Shown here: positions 9,612-22,400 of the stretch, piece by piece
Position numbering within the stretch: position 1 is the first letter of the stretch
Layout: the number at the start of each line of letters is the position of its first letter
From: Pilaira anomala
Lineage: Eukaryota > Mucoromycota > Mucoromycetes > Mucorales > Mucoraceae
Direction: 5' to 3'
DNA: 64,000 bases
Assembly (NCBI GenBank): GCA_025716855.1
Contig: JAIXMQ010000062.1
Coordinates: 1-64,000, forward strand
Notes under the pieces: generated by a model
Database searches by the model: none
Told to the model about the DNA's origin: nothing
Seen by the model: the letters and a program-made list of their open reading frames with translations, nothing else
Made by a program: the position numbers and the translations under genes

Positions 9612-10232
9612 TCAAACTAAAATGTTTATCCCAAAAAATTTCAGCATGTTTGACCCAACCTTTGCAGCCATTGACGAGTATTCTTCAATTGGGTTTAGGA
9701 ATGGAGAGTATGGCTTGTTTGTAGCTTCAAATTCAAAGGTATAGGGATACATTCTGCAGCTATCTAAGACAATAAACATACCCTTTTTATCATGCTTACC
9801 CAAAATATCCATAAATGATTTCATAAATCGAACGATATAGGCCTGAGTTTGTTCTCTTTATCTTGTGAATTACTTTTAAAATTGATTTTAATCTTCACCC
9901 GACATCCTTCTATAGTAAGTGCATAGCTTTCATAATAAAAGAAGAGCGATAAATTCTGCAATTGTCCATAACGACGAAAACCCTTTCGTGTCTTATTTAT
10001 TTGACCTTTTATCCGGACGTTGTAAAACATGAAGCTCATCCAGTTATTTTCCTAAATACTTAAATAAAGAGCCTTTGTAATCAATTTTACCAAAACATTG
10101 GTCAATTTATTTGCAAGTAATTAATTTATTTTCGAAGAGATGGTCAAATTAACTTCAAACATTTGGGTAAAAGAGTGTTCTTTTTTTGGTCAAGAAAGTG
10201 GTCGGACTTTTCAAACATTTGGTAAAGCACTG
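9612..10232 (-). mobile_element. Second Tc1/mariner relic with terminal inverted repeat
   Basis: On the minus strand a frame at 9612-9824 contains KHDKKGMFIVLDSC followed by NKPYSPFLNPIEEY, the second and third catalytic regions of Tc1/mariner transposases. The preceding frame 9821-10039 (KGQINKTRKGFRRYG) is probably the upstream part. The segment 10188-10232 ends ggtaaagcactg followed by ta, the form of a Tc1-type inverted repeat (CAGTGCTTTACC at the tip, TA target). I did not find the matching left repeat. Frames are broken and the element is dead. Confidence 0.65.
10188..10232. repeat. Right terminal inverted repeat of Tc1/mariner relic
   Basis: Read inward on the minus strand it starts CAGTGCTTTACCAAATG and is flanked by ta at 10233-10234. 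Its end lies about 30 bp beyond the stop codon of UTP11, so the old element sits against the 3' end of that gene. Confidence 0.6.
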
Positions 10233-10261
10233 TAGTTTTTTTTTTATTTGTATAAAGATAT

Positions 10262-11120
10262 CTATTTTTTACGTCCAGCATTCCATTTATATACAGTTAA
10301 TCCATGCTTATCAACTCCAACCTTCTTTCTTTGACCCTTTTCTCTTAATGCCTTTTGAATGGCTAATTCTTGTTCTGCTCTCGATAATTCTTCTTCACGC
10401 TTCATACGAGAAGATAATTCCTTAAATGTACGCTCTCTTTCCTTTTTGATCTCCTTCAAATCTCTACCGGTATGAGGTGCAATGATCGCTTGTTCACGTA
10501 ATGTCTCGATACGAGGACGATTGAATTTACGGTTGACGAGTTCTGGTAAGGTATTAAGATGTTTCACAGGCGAGAATTTACGAGCCTCTTTTTCTGAATC
10601 TACAAATACTATATGATTGGATTTATTCTTTTTTACTGGTCTTTCGTCTTCGTCTTCATCATCCTCGTCATCATCTGAGTTCTTGCCGTCATCGATAAAA
10701 TGAAGTGATGCTTGTAACTTTTCTAATTTCTATATAGACATAATTTGTTAACTTTTTCCCCCCATTATCTCTCTTTCAAATTATCCTTACTCTTTTACTA
10801 AGATCTCTTTGGTATTTAATATATTCTTTATCTTGTGATTTCATCAACTGAATCATGTCAATTGGTAACTCTTCATTACGCTTTTGAATATGAACACCAT
10901 CTTTGGTCTGTGTATTGATCATTTTAAAGTAAAATTCATCGGGATTTCTAAACAAGGCCTTCTCTCGCATGGCCTTTAACTTGTCTTGCTTTGTATGGAA
11001 ATCTTTTGCACGTAAAAGATAATCTTTCTTCTTTTCCAAGAGACCGAATTTCTCTCGACCGGCCACTTGGCCACGCTCTTTGTGGTTTCTTCTTTGTACT
11101 GCGTTACGTAAAGTTGACAT
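10262..11120 (-). CDS. UTP11: Utp11, U3 snoRNP / SSU processome component
   Basis: Utp11 is a small basic nucleolar protein of the SSU processome, needed for 18S rRNA maturation. Exon 1 is 11120-10791 (MSTLRNAVQRRNHKERGQV.., GLLEKKKDYLLRAKDFH, FKMINTQTKDGVH). Exon 2 runs from about 10729 to 10262. The 61-bp intron (GTAAGG..TATATAG) is phase 0. Exon 2 includes an acidic patch (NSDDDEDDEDEDE), the family block HIVFVDSEKEARKF, HLNTLPELVNRKFNRPR and a basic tail ending VYKWNAGRKK. The total is about 265 residues, normal for the family. The start ATG is the first in the frame and gives the conserved N-terminus. The 3' end nearly touches a Tc1 relic. Confidence 0.93.
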
Positions 11121-12093
11121 TGCCTAGGTTTGCTTAATGAGAAAAAAAAAGTATAAAAAAAAAAAGCGTTTCCCTTTTTCTCTCTCATAAATAATTATAG
11201 TCACATAAGCCGTAGGAAAACAAGTCACATACTTTTGTCCTGCAAAAAAAAAAGAGAAATCCGTTCCTGAGTTTAACCTTTACGCTTTAATCGCACATGT
11301 TGATAACAAAACAATTGATAGCAGTAATTTTTCATTAAAAGGTTATTATAAAATTCAGAAAACTATTACTACATAGCATAATATGTATAGGTCTGTTCAT
11401 CCGGAAAATTAATAAGTAACTACAGATTCTTTGAAGGGTAATTTAATATGCTACAATGTAAGGCAAACAATGAGTAATACCAAGGAACTCAGAAAGCGAC
11501 AACAACAATTAAATTTGCTTTAAGCTATTACAATAGCTTAATTTTTTTTTAAAAAAATTGTGTTATCTCCTTAAAATTTAATAGACATAATTTAATAAAT
11601 AATGTAAAATAAAAGAAATATAGTCATTCAAATAATTATGTCCATTATAGTTATTTTTTTAATCTGCTGGGTCAATTGAAAGCTATTATATGTTCATTTT
11701 TGAAGTATATTAGTAATAACTAAAAAGACATTTCGTAAAGCTCTTATAAAACCCTTTTCTATTTTTAATATTAACCGAAGGATGGCAGGAGCTATTAAAT
11801 GCCCATCTCATTTTTTGATATATGAGTATTGCATGCAATACTACATTAATTGACCTCTGTTACCACCAGATTTTATCCGACATACAAACATCTAATCAAG
11901 GCGTATTGTCTTATCAATGTTACATGTGAAAGAGCTATTAATATGATTGTGGCTCATATAAAATGGATATAGTTAGTATATGGATGTACATTTTGTTGTC
12001 ACTACTGCAAACGTGAAAAAAAAAGAACTATATAAGACAGAATTAGTTACTTTTTTTCTATTTTTGCATATCAAATAAGCATTGTTTACCAAC
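11121..12093. other. Intergenic, no gene seen
   Basis: AT-rich spacer between the divergent UTP11 and the secreted-protein gene. Only short random frames were seen. It must contain both promoters, but no motif could be singled out with confidence. Confidence 0.4.
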
Positions 12094-12649
12094 ATGATTA
12101 TGTTCAAATATCTTTTAGTTATCACTCTTCTTTTTTCCCAAATTTTCTCTTACTGTATCTATAATAAGTTCACTGATGGCTCTTCATTTCAGATTCATCA
12201 AGATCGAGCTGGAGCTGGTCCAGGAAAGTAAGCGCAACTTGTTTAAAAGAAAAAGAGTTTATCTATCAGAAATTTAATGTCATCTATTTACACAACAGAG
12301 CTTTTTTAAAACATATGGAAGAAGGAGACAAAAGGTGTTGTAACTATGAAGTTCGGGACTGTTCCCGTAATCAAAGAAATGATGATGAGACTAGATTTGT
12401 GGTTAGATTGATAAGAATGGTTTATTATTATTTATAAATGTTATTTAACAAAACATATAGCTCTTTCTTTACCTGGCTGAAGGTAAAAGCCCTTCACCTG
12501 TGTTTGGAAAGTGTACTACAGGCGGTGCCTTTATTGTTCATGGTACATCAGACGAATACTATTATGAGTGTATTGATGCAAATGGTATTTCTACTATATC
12601 CCGATTTCAAGATGCTAACTATTTTGGTAATATGGTTGATCCTGTTTAA
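12094..12649 (+). CDS. Small secreted Cys-containing protein, 3 exons
   Basis: I built this gene from three short exons: 12094-12227, 12299-12401 and 12461-12649. The introns of 71 and 59 bp are GT..AG. The product is about 141 residues. It starts with a clear signal peptide (MIMFKYLLVITLLFSQIFS) followed by YCIYNKFTDGSSF, a central block HMEEGDKRCCNYEVRDCSR and a C-terminal block FGKCTTGGAFIVHGTSDEYY with one more Cys. The first intron is phase 2 and the second is phase 0. In both cases splicing restores one continuous frame, which supports the model. The Cys distribution suggests disulphide-stabilised extracellular folding. I cannot name a family; small secreted proteins of this kind are common and poorly described in Mucorales. 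Confidence 0.68.
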
Positions 12650-12846
12650 AAAAAAAAGAAAAAAAAAACTATATATTTTTCAATTACATTAGTTATGCTG
12701 TATGCATCTCACTGATATATTGTTTTGTACGCAAAACTTTACTATTCTGTTTGAAATAAAATATCAAAAAAAAAAAAAAAAATTGTGGGCTCTTTCTAGC
12801 TTTATAAGCATAGTATATTTTATTTCGATATACATATAAAAAACCA

Positions 12847-13131
12847 TTAATTTGGTAGGAAGGGCTGTGTACGAGCACGTTGAAAATTAGGATCATAAAT
12901 ATGTAGCTTACGTTTATCAGTGTGTACGTTCGTAGGGGCATGTAGCTAAACTAAATCTTCCGGGATCCGAGCGGTAGCAGCATGTGGGCCTCTTCTGGTA
13001 TTTTGACAGATGAATGTACCAACAATATTTTTCGGCTTATCAAATATAGGAAGTAATATATGACAGTTGGTACCTATCGTAGCAGTCTCGAGGTAAATAT
13101 AATTTTTTGGGTAAAGCGAAACCCGATACAA
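12847..13131 (-). pseudogene. Coding-like fragment with in-frame TAG, unknown
   Basis: The minus frame runs from 13131 with one TAG at 12946-12948 and then to TAA at 12847. The two halves read as one protein end: TATIGTNCHILLPIFDKP.., ARIPEDLV, stop, LHAPTNVHTDKRKLHIYDPN.. QPFLPN. The composition looks genuine, the family is unknown, and the single stop suggests a decayed 3' exon. No upstream exons were found. Confidence 0.3.
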
Positions 13132-13255
13132 AGGAATACTAGCGTAGCCACCAACATGGGTACTTATGATTTAGTCTTGATGTCAATAAAATCTTCTTCC
13201 TAACTATTAGACATTGTTGTAGGCCTAGGATGGCAGCATAGATAGCCTTTGGGAT

Positions 13256-13340
13256 CGGCTACCATATCCAAGGAAGACAACCGGCGCACAAATTACCTAA
13301 TCCCGACACGGAGAGGTACTGCCAATAAATAACAATCCGG
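13256..13340 (+). rRNA. 18S rRNA pseudogene fragment (~85 bp)
   Basis: The stretch starting cggctaccatatccaagg and continuing through cccgacacggagaggtact and caataaataacaat is recognisable as a conserved block of fungal 18S rRNA (the region after the GAGAAACGGCTACCACATCC motif). There are about ten changes over 85 bases. Flanks on both sides do not continue the rRNA cleanly, so this is a dispersed, decayed scrap and not a working rRNA gene. Confidence 0.75.
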
Positions 13341-13646
13341 TTTGCTAGCAGTTCTAATGCTTTCGTACTTTCATCTTCATTATTATTAGATGCAAGCTAT
13401 TGAACAATGGAGTTATGCTTGATACATAAGCATCTTCAAGGTTTGCAATTAAAGGCTGTTTGGGGTTATGTGAAGGCATATTTGAGGTGAGCTCGATTTA
13501 CGGAAGTAAATTTTCTCCATGAAATACAAAGTCGGATACAGTCTGTTGTTGTGTAATGTGTCTCCTTCGCGTTTCAAGTGTGACTAGACTCAATTCTACA
13601 AAAGTGTGTGGAAAAAAATACAAGCTTTCTCTTATAAACAAACATT
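13341..13646. other. Intergenic / 5' region of zinc-finger gene
   Basis: No frame supported. A pyrimidine-rich run (tttctcttataaac) lies just before the ATG at 13647 and may be part of the promoter. Confidence 0.35.
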
Positions 13647-15334
13647 ATGAAACAGGAGCGTGTCAAAGAATATAATAGTGTTAACTCAAGAAATAGTTAT
13701 GACCTGGGTAGACCTAGAACTAGAGCTTTTATTAAAAAAGAAGCTGTCGATTCCAAAGAATATTACAGACGCGTTTTACGTAACCAAGTAACACGTGAAG
13801 CACCTCATTCAGAAACAAACGAAAGCGAGAATAGTGGCGGTTCTATTCGTTCTACTGAAAGTGTAGAAAGTATGTTTTACATAAAAGAATAAAAAAAAAA
13901 GAACAGGAGGGAGAGACTCTATTTAACTTGTTACTCATTATTTGATTTGTAGCCCCCAGCTATCAACGTAAAAATCGCTATTGTGACATATGTAACTTCA
14001 CTTATGATTCATGGGCCCTTTATAAAAAGCATCAGGTTAAAATCCACACTAGTCCTCCAGTTATCGACATGGAGAGGTTTTACTGTAATGTATGTGATCG
14101 TACATACTCATCAAGCAGTGCGTATCGCTCACACATGTATTTTATACATGACATTAAACTCCCTACCTTTAAAACTAAAGATGATGGAGTAAACACACTA
14201 AAATATTGTATTACCTGTGACAAGGACTTCCCCTCTAGAAACGTTTATAGAACTCATTTAATATCAGTCCATGGTGTAGATATGCCCCTTCTCTTTAAAC
14301 CAAACCAGTTTGACCTAAAAAAAAATCTTTGCAAAATATGTAGTAAGACATTTTCAGATAGTCGCCACTTAGGGATTCATATGCGAGGAATGCATGCCAT
14401 ATCTACAATAACATCAAGGTTTATTTACCCAGATTTGAAGCCAGATGTAGACAATCCTAACAACTACTGCGCTACGTGTGATAAAACCTATTCCAAAAAG
14501 AATGTTTACTGGAGACATTTAGCATTATTTCATATTGAATCAATGCCTGAGCTCTATCAAGGTGTTAAGTACGATCCAGAAGACATGGTGTACGAACGTT
14601 TCAAAAGTTACTGCAAAAAGTGTCACAGAGAATTTCTTACCAAGCTATTACTTGAAATCCATCGAGAAAAAATTCATAAAATTAAACGACCCAAACGTAT
14701 AATCCCTAAAGCTTCTTTAGTTTATCCTGATTTATCACCTGATGTTGACGATCCCAATAATTATTGTGCTCCATGCGATAGAACATATTATGCCGTGAGT
14801 GGTTACAGAAAGCACTTGCAAGATCATCATGACATAACTCTGCCTCCTAAATCCAAACTTCCGTGTATATTCAGTAACTTTAACAAAATCAGTGACACTC
14901 TTCGTAAAATGACGCCAATCATTGACTTTGACACCAATTATTGTAACGTATGCGATAAAACATATTGCCATAAACATTCGTACAGAAGACATTTGATTGA
15001 AGTTCATGAAATGGTAGTGTCAAAGACTAATCCGCGGCCTGTTTTAAGACGTGACAAAATACCAGTAATTGATGAAGCGCAACGCTTTTGTACGGCTTGC
15101 AGCATTACATACAGTACTAGATCAATATATAGGCAACATTTACAAGTAATTCATGACATACTTCTTCCGGCTGCTGGAATCAAAACTACAGAAAAACCAG
15201 ACGTCGATAATCCAAACAATCATTGCACTGCATGCAAAAGGGACTATTCTTGCAAAGGCTCTTTTTTCAGACATTTGGAATCAGTTCATAATCTGTTTCC
15301 TAAAAGAAAAACATTGTCTAAAGGAAATAGATAA
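13647..15334 (+). CDS. Ten-finger C2H2 zinc-finger protein with PDVDNPNN linkers
   Basis: Exon 1 is 13647-13869 and exon 2 is 13953-15334. The 83-bp phase-1 intron (GTATGT..TTTGTAG) is supported because splicing opens the first finger. The product is about 534 residues. After a basic and Ser-rich N-terminus come ten fingers, almost all CX2CX12HX4H, beginning YCDICNFTYDSWALYKKHQ and YCNVCDRTYSSSS. Spacing between fingers is long (about 15-45 residues). Several linkers carry the repeated phrase PDVDNPNNYC or a variant (PDVDDPNNYC, PDVDNPNNHC). This differs from the short TGEKP linkers of classic tandem DNA-binding fingers. The role is probably nuclear, binding nucleic acid or protein; the target is unknown. 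Confidence 0.88.
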
Positions 15335-16433
15335 TTAAATAATATTGATATTTTTTCTCAAAGAAATGATATTACCTATCACAAAAAACGAAGTATTAAA
15401 AAAATAAAGCCTTAAAAGCTATTTTTTTGTTAGGTGATATAGTATGATTGATTGCTGTAGGAAGTTGAGCTATATTTTATTCTAAGCTTTCTGGGACAAC
15501 AGCTTCCGTTAACATAACTAACAGATGACCATGTCAGCATACTACAAAGATAATGGATACATAATTATTTAAGTTTACCTGTATAATAGTTAGAGGAAAA
15601 GGGAATTTAGGCAAAAGACATTGTGTAATTATGAGCAGTAATGACTCTCATTATCTGATGACTTATTCGAGCACCAATTAATTAAACTAGCAAATGTCTT
15701 AACTATGTTATGAAATAAATATAAACCATTTTTTCTGGCTATCTTGGCTTGATCTGAATAATTATTTTTGAGTTTGAGTTTAGAAAAGGTTAAGAAGTAG
15801 GTAGATTAATTTGAAGTCTTGAAAGGAATAGAATGTTAATATTTATTCGTTTCAATTTTTGTAGACTTTAACAGAAAATGATCCGAAACATAACAGGCTA
15901 ATAAAGTGATTCAGTTCATCATTTTTATGTGCACAAGAAATAGTTATCTGGTTTGTTATAATGCTCACTTACTACTCAGTCGACAAAATTTTACAGAATA
16001 ATACGCCGTAAAAGAGTATATTATGTTTTACTATAACTAGGACTACTACATAGTTGCTAGATGCTGGTTATCCATAGGAACAGGTTATTATGTTAACTTG
16101 CATGCACTCTCTTATTCTTTGGAAAAACTTTCCCTCAACATCATATCAATCGTTTCTTGTAAAAGTCTTGATAAACAGTTTTTTAAATACAAAACGAAGA
16201 TGTTGTATAATCTTATATATTTCAATCGATCAAAATTATCTGCATCAAGCCAACAATGGAAGCTTGGAAAGTTTAGATACAATACCCAAAATTTAAATTC
16301 ATCTGGTGGAGTAACAAATAAGTCACGGAGCAAGAGTGACGTTTACTAACGCCAAAAGAGGTTTTTTATTATTATTATTTTTTTTTTTTACGTGTCTAAC
16401 TTTTTATCTCACTTAAAAACCTTGAATTTCTAA
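15335..16433. other. Intergenic, promoter region of NUP192
   Basis: No convincing gene. An open frame at 16098-16349 (plus) has plausible composition near its end (SSQQWKLGKFRYNTQ) but no homology I recognise, and it is overlapped by a minus frame. The T12 run at 16379-16389 precedes the NUP192 start. Confidence 0.4.
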
Positions 16434-19400
16434 ATGGTACAAAGCGAACGAGACGAAAGGTTTGCAGGGTAAAATATAAATAATACAATGAATAAATGTA
16501 AAACGCCTTAATTTTATTAATAATAATAAAAAAAAATAGAACTTATCGCAAGTTATTTGACACAATCGAAAGAGGTGTCGAACAATGCTCCACCGATCGT
16601 CTTCAAACTCTATTAGAAGAAAAGAAAGATCAGTTGAAACTTGGATTAGAAGCATTTGGAGAATCTTCTAGCCAATCTCGTTCCAAAATCTCGTCAGGCT
16701 CCAGCGTAACAGTCGATGGAAAGTCAATAAAATTAGAGCAAACAGAAAAAGATTTAGTTTACAAGATTTCGGATATTACAAACTTGAATGAAGTTCAATG
16801 TGCTCAACTTTGGGAGGCTTATAGACAAGAAAATAAAGACATTCTTACACGTTTTAGCAATGACGGACAAGCACTCAGTGAAAATGTAGAACTAATTATG
16901 AATGTTGTTAATTTTTATTATGAAGATCGTATTTCACTCTTGGAATGTATTGGCTCTTTACAGCGTATTGCTTTAGACGAAAGACACCCTTATTCAGCTA
17001 TTGCAACCGATATTGTAGATAAATTACGTGACGATAACTCAGCCACACCACTTAATCAACGTCTCTTTGCTCAATATTCAAAATTAGTTCGTAGTAATGT
17101 ACCTAACCGTACCTATTCATTTCCTGGTTGGGCTATTGTATGGGCCAAACAAAACTTGAAAGAGCAAAAGGCTTTATTAGAAATTGTTTACCTTCTCAGT
17201 TTAACAAACGCTTTTGCACCTAGCTTTATTTTTTCAATTATTCAAGAATTTGAAGCAGATTGTTTCGGTGCACTTCAGGCATTTGGTTATGTGCTTGATG
17301 ATGAAGGTTTAAAATTACGCTCGAATGTTACAAGTATTTGCACTTTACTTTCTGTCAACTTGATCGTTTCACCTACCTTAACAATTGAAACCAAATTATC
17401 ACCCAGTGGACAAGATTTGATCGATAAACCAGAGATCATTGCAAAAATAAACGAAGTTACATTATTTTTGGGAAACAGAAGTGAACACGCTCCATTCTTA
17501 TTAGCTTGGTCGTTTTTCATTAGTTGTTTGGACTATGCGTTATATGGTGATGAATCTACTATAGTACCCCAAAACTACAAAGAAGTAGAATTTCTGATTC
17601 GTGGTGAACAAACTGTATCAACTGGTGTATTGATTGATAGACCTGCTGTAAGCGGTACAGATTTTGAAGAAGAACGTAAAGTCTGTATTTTACAACAACC
17701 TGATATGTATCGTATCTACTTGGGAAGATCATTAAAATTAAATGTGTTTGACGTGATCACTGCAGTATTAGAAAGCGAAGTATGTAGTGAAGAAGATGTG
17801 AATAATTTCGGCTACCGATCCACTATCAGAGCACTTTTGAAAGGCTTCTTAAGTACCACACGACCTTATTATATTCCTATGGATAGTTACGATAGTTTGA
17901 TTACATGTTATTGTTCCATTTTTAAAGATCAAGCAGCACTCTGTGATTCGTTTTGGGAAGAAGATTTTAAAAATGATGAAGAAAACTGTTTACTTTCTAC
18001 AGCCCGTGGAAGATTCCCAGTATTTTTCACTGATTTCACGCAACTATTATCTGCATTGACAGGTGGTAAAGACGATGAAAAAATCAGCAGCAAAGCATCT
18101 GAAAATGTGTTTGAATACTTGTGTCAACTACCTACCATTACTTTGAATTTAAACGATAATGTTAAGATTTCTGCAACGGATGAAGGAGGCCGTCCTGTTA
18201 TTCAAGCAGATCAACATATTCGTGTTACCCAAAAAATTCAATCAATTGCCGGTATTGAAGTTCCTGAAGGCACGACAGGTGTTTTACTCTCTGGTTCAGA
18301 TGATAGTCGTGTAGTAAATTTCGCTTCTCCTTATTCGGGTTGGCATTTTTTGACTAATGTCTTGGCTGGTTTTATGAATATTCCTGGTTCTGCTGTAGAT
18401 ATCAAGGATGTAGAGAAAACAGATATTGAAACTATCAACAGTATTCTCGACTTAATTCATAATGTACTCATGAATAATCCCAAATTGGTGCCTAACTTTG
18501 TTCAACATATTGAGTCTGTTGCTAGTGTTACTGGTCAAGCTGCTGGTACTCCTATTATTATCTCCGTACTTTGTAATATCCTTAGCTCTTGTAGTGGAGT
18601 CAATCCATGTCCTATATCTACTATGACATTATCATTGCAATGTCTCTCTTTATTGATTCCTCATTATCGTAATGATATTTGGACCTACTTGCAATCTGCT
18701 CCTATTTTACCTAGACCTAATGCTAGCATCTCTAGTCCTATAAGACTTACTACATCATCTTTTGTTTCAAACCCTTCTGCTCAAATTCAACAAATCGTAT
18801 CAAGAGTTGAGTGTACGATCGGTAGATATACCTTATTACTAGCGTTCTTGGATATGGTACAAGCACTTGTTCGTGATGTTCAACGTAGCTGGTGGGTAAA
18901 TGAAACAGCAACAGATGGCTCAGCTCTTGATCGTCAATACCAAGTTGAAGTATTATACCTCTGTTTGCATTACCTTATGTTGGATGTTTTCCCTTCTTAT
19001 GCTAGCTGGCGATACAAGAAAGTTTCTGAACGTTTCTTGATTGGTACTAAAGTACTTGAAATATTTACAGAAATCGCCCGTGGGTTTAAAGAGCCAGTAA
19101 CAAAGCAACAAAAACAAAACGGATTAACATTGAATGGCATTCGTGATGGTATTTTCAAGAATTTCTTATATGATGGTGGCGTCTATCATATTTCCCCATT
19201 GCTTGATAGTATCTCAGAAGGTGCTAGTACGGCCAATACTTTTTATAAAATCAATCATCCCAAGGAAGCTCAAAAGGTTGAAAAACTGACTGAACTTACA
19301 TTTGTATTCATCAAAATCTTGTTACAGCATCGATTGGAACAAATTAATCAAGGCAATGGACCGTCTGAGAGCACACTTGAACGCTTGTTATTGGAACGTA

Positions 19401-22400
19401 CAACTGGCACACAATCTCCCGATTTCTTATTACGCATTGTCAAACATATCAATTATCGTCACAATATTGCTTTACAAATTGAAGCAACAAACGTTTTATT
19501 CTTATTATGTCGTACCATCTCTACTTGGAAAAATGTTCCCAATTTCGTTCAATACTTAGGGAATACAGATCAAGTTCATCAAATCATTCGTACTTACCTT
19601 GATATCGCTAAAGATCATTTCCAAAGTGAAGTCCTTTTATCAGCTATCTGGAGATTAATGACCGCCTTCTTGGAAACTCAACCTAGTTTAGCTGTTCTGT
19701 TCTTGGATTGTGGTGATTTTATTTTACCTAGTCCTAAATCTGCTGTTCGTCTATTAGATGGTCAAACAAGCGCTCTTCCTACTGTTACCGTTGCTGCTGC
19801 ACCTACACCCGCAGCTCCAGAATCTGCCATTCGTGCTGCAATTGATGTGCTGGGTCATTGGGAGACACTTTCCGTACAAAAGCCAACTGTTGTTTCTAAT
19901 GTATTACGTTTCCTTGCTACTTTCTGGCAAACCGCTTTTGATCATTATGCTCTTGTTGAACGCACACGTTCTGACAATGCACTTTGGGATGCACTTGGTA
20001 AAGTCTTATTGAACCCAAGCAGTGATATGGACACAACCGCTGGTCATCTCGATACTATTGATTTATTATCTACAGATAGCGAGTCAAGTATCTCTCGTTA
20101 TGACTTGAATGTACGTCGTCTTTGTTGTCTTAATGTAAGCAAGGCGTTTGTGATGCGTATTTTATCATATGAAATCCATCTTACTGCAGGTAATGAAATT
20201 GCGCGGGGTAACACTACAGAAGATATCTTGAATAAACTTCCTGCTGGACTCAAGAATTTGATGAGCAAGATGAGTGAACCTAGCAAATTGACACAAATGC
20301 GTCAAACATTTGTCAAGAATGATTTCGATCCTGTAGTAGCACAGAAAGCAATTACAGATGCAGAAGTTATTTTAGAATCGATTGGTATTTATAATAACCC
20401 TTCTGTGTTGTTGTTCAAGTTGGAGCGTATTGGTGGTAATGGAGATGATGATGCAGCAGGAGAAGCCCGTCAATATGGAGATTCCTTCGTTTATGATTTC
20501 GGAATGGCAGAGACTCGTGTTCGTACTTTATTTGGGGATATTTTGAGTAAATATGGATTAACAAGATTAGATAACTTGATCGTGACGCCTGAAATTCAAG
20601 CAGTATTGGATATCAAGCAATATTCAAACAGCTTCCTCAAGAGCGTTTTAGAAGTCAATTATAATAGTTCGATTGTGGATTCACAAATTATTTTACTCAA
20701 TTCTTTCAAAACATTTATTGAAACATCTTCTAATCGTATTTCAGATTTGATGTGGGCAAACAAGTCTAACTTGCAAGGATCGTCTTCTCTTCATACTTTC
20801 TTAACTGGTTTAATTAAAAACGCTTGTGAAGAAGAACGGAATGACGGTGTCAGCTTAACTTCGTATAGTGTCCTGATCCAATTTATTCGTGCTTTAACTG
20901 AAGACTGGATTGGTAAAAATGCCACTGTATTAACTGGTACAGATAATACAGCAAAGAAGGAATATGCTACAAAGTCATTGGAAATTTTATCGGCTTTAAG
21001 TGGCCTCTTGAACCGTGAAAGTTTTGCAGTTATGCAAAGTATCACTGATTATACTGCTATTCGTTTCCATCGACCTTTATTAGAATCTGTCATGCTCTGC
21101 CTTCGTACTTTGGGTGCTGTTGCTCATGATCTTTCTACCGTTCAAGCTAAATTCCAAACTTGCCTTTCTCAACTTTTAACAGTTGTTTGCGATAGTTTTC
21201 ACGTTTTAGTCATTAAAGCGGGCTCTTATAGTGCTGAAGGATCTCCTGTATCTGAGGAAGTTGCTGAAAGTTGTATCAAGGATGTTACGGTTGTGATTTC
21301 GCTCTTACAAGATTTGATTAGTCCCAAATATAATATGCCTGAGTCTGTTTGTCTCAATTGTTTCGTAGCGCATGATACTATTCCTTCTTTATTAAGCCTT
21401 TTCTATGGTGGTGTTGAACTTGTAGTTAAAGAAGTGGAAAGGTAAATACATGTATTGAATGATAAAAGAAAACGATTTATTAATCATTTTAATTCTAGTC
21501 AATGTTCTTCTTCCAATGGCGTTTATAATCTTAGTATTACACCCTATGCTGAATCAGCGTTATACTTTTTACTTGAATTGTCTAATATACCAAGAGGAGC
21601 CGAAGAATTAGTCAGCCATAATGTTTATGACTCACTTATGAACAATAGCCTTTCAATTTTCTTACAACAAGGAAAGTTGGATTTATTTATTCGGTTTGGC
21701 GATAAAAGTAAGAATGGACCAGCTTATATTGAACGTAACCCACTTCATACAATTTGGTGTCAAATGCTTGGTGTCGTGAATAATTTGAACCGTCATCTTG
21801 GTCGATCCGAAAGTGTATTCTCAAGAACCGTCAGCTTTTCACAAATCTATGGACCTCAAATTGGAAAAGCATTTGCAAATGCTAATGGTGCTAACGATTC
21901 TAACCTTGGGCTTGCACCTTCTGTATCACTTTCAACACCTTTATTAGAAGAAATTGAAGGTATCAGCAAAGTTTTTTATGGACTCGCTAAATACTTTCAG
22001 AAGCATAAAAATGCAGAACCCAGACTGGAGAATTTACTCGTGTCATTTAAGGATTGCTCGCTACTTTTACTTCAAAGATACCTTTTTTTCTTTACTCATC
22101 CATCACATATGCAAGCACAACTTTATCCTGTAGATAATGCAGAACGCCAAGAGGTACAAACATTTATTACAACGGATAAAGGAACAGAAAATAATACCGC
22201 AACAGCTGCAGTTGCACCAAGAACAAGTAAATTCATGCTGAAGATTTTAAAATCTGCCATGGTTATATTACATTATATTTTGACTACCTTGATCATTTTA
22301 ACCGAAGCTAATGTTGTATTGACAAAGCCTGACGATACATGGCCATTTGGTAATGCAATTTTTTTCCCTGATATGCGTGTGGATCCAACTGAAGCGGCTA

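Noticed and set aside
21442..21468. 27-nt intron (GTAAAT..AAAAG) in NUP192
   Set aside because: Too short compared with other introns here; the 57-nt intron ending aattctag also restores the frame and has a normal length.
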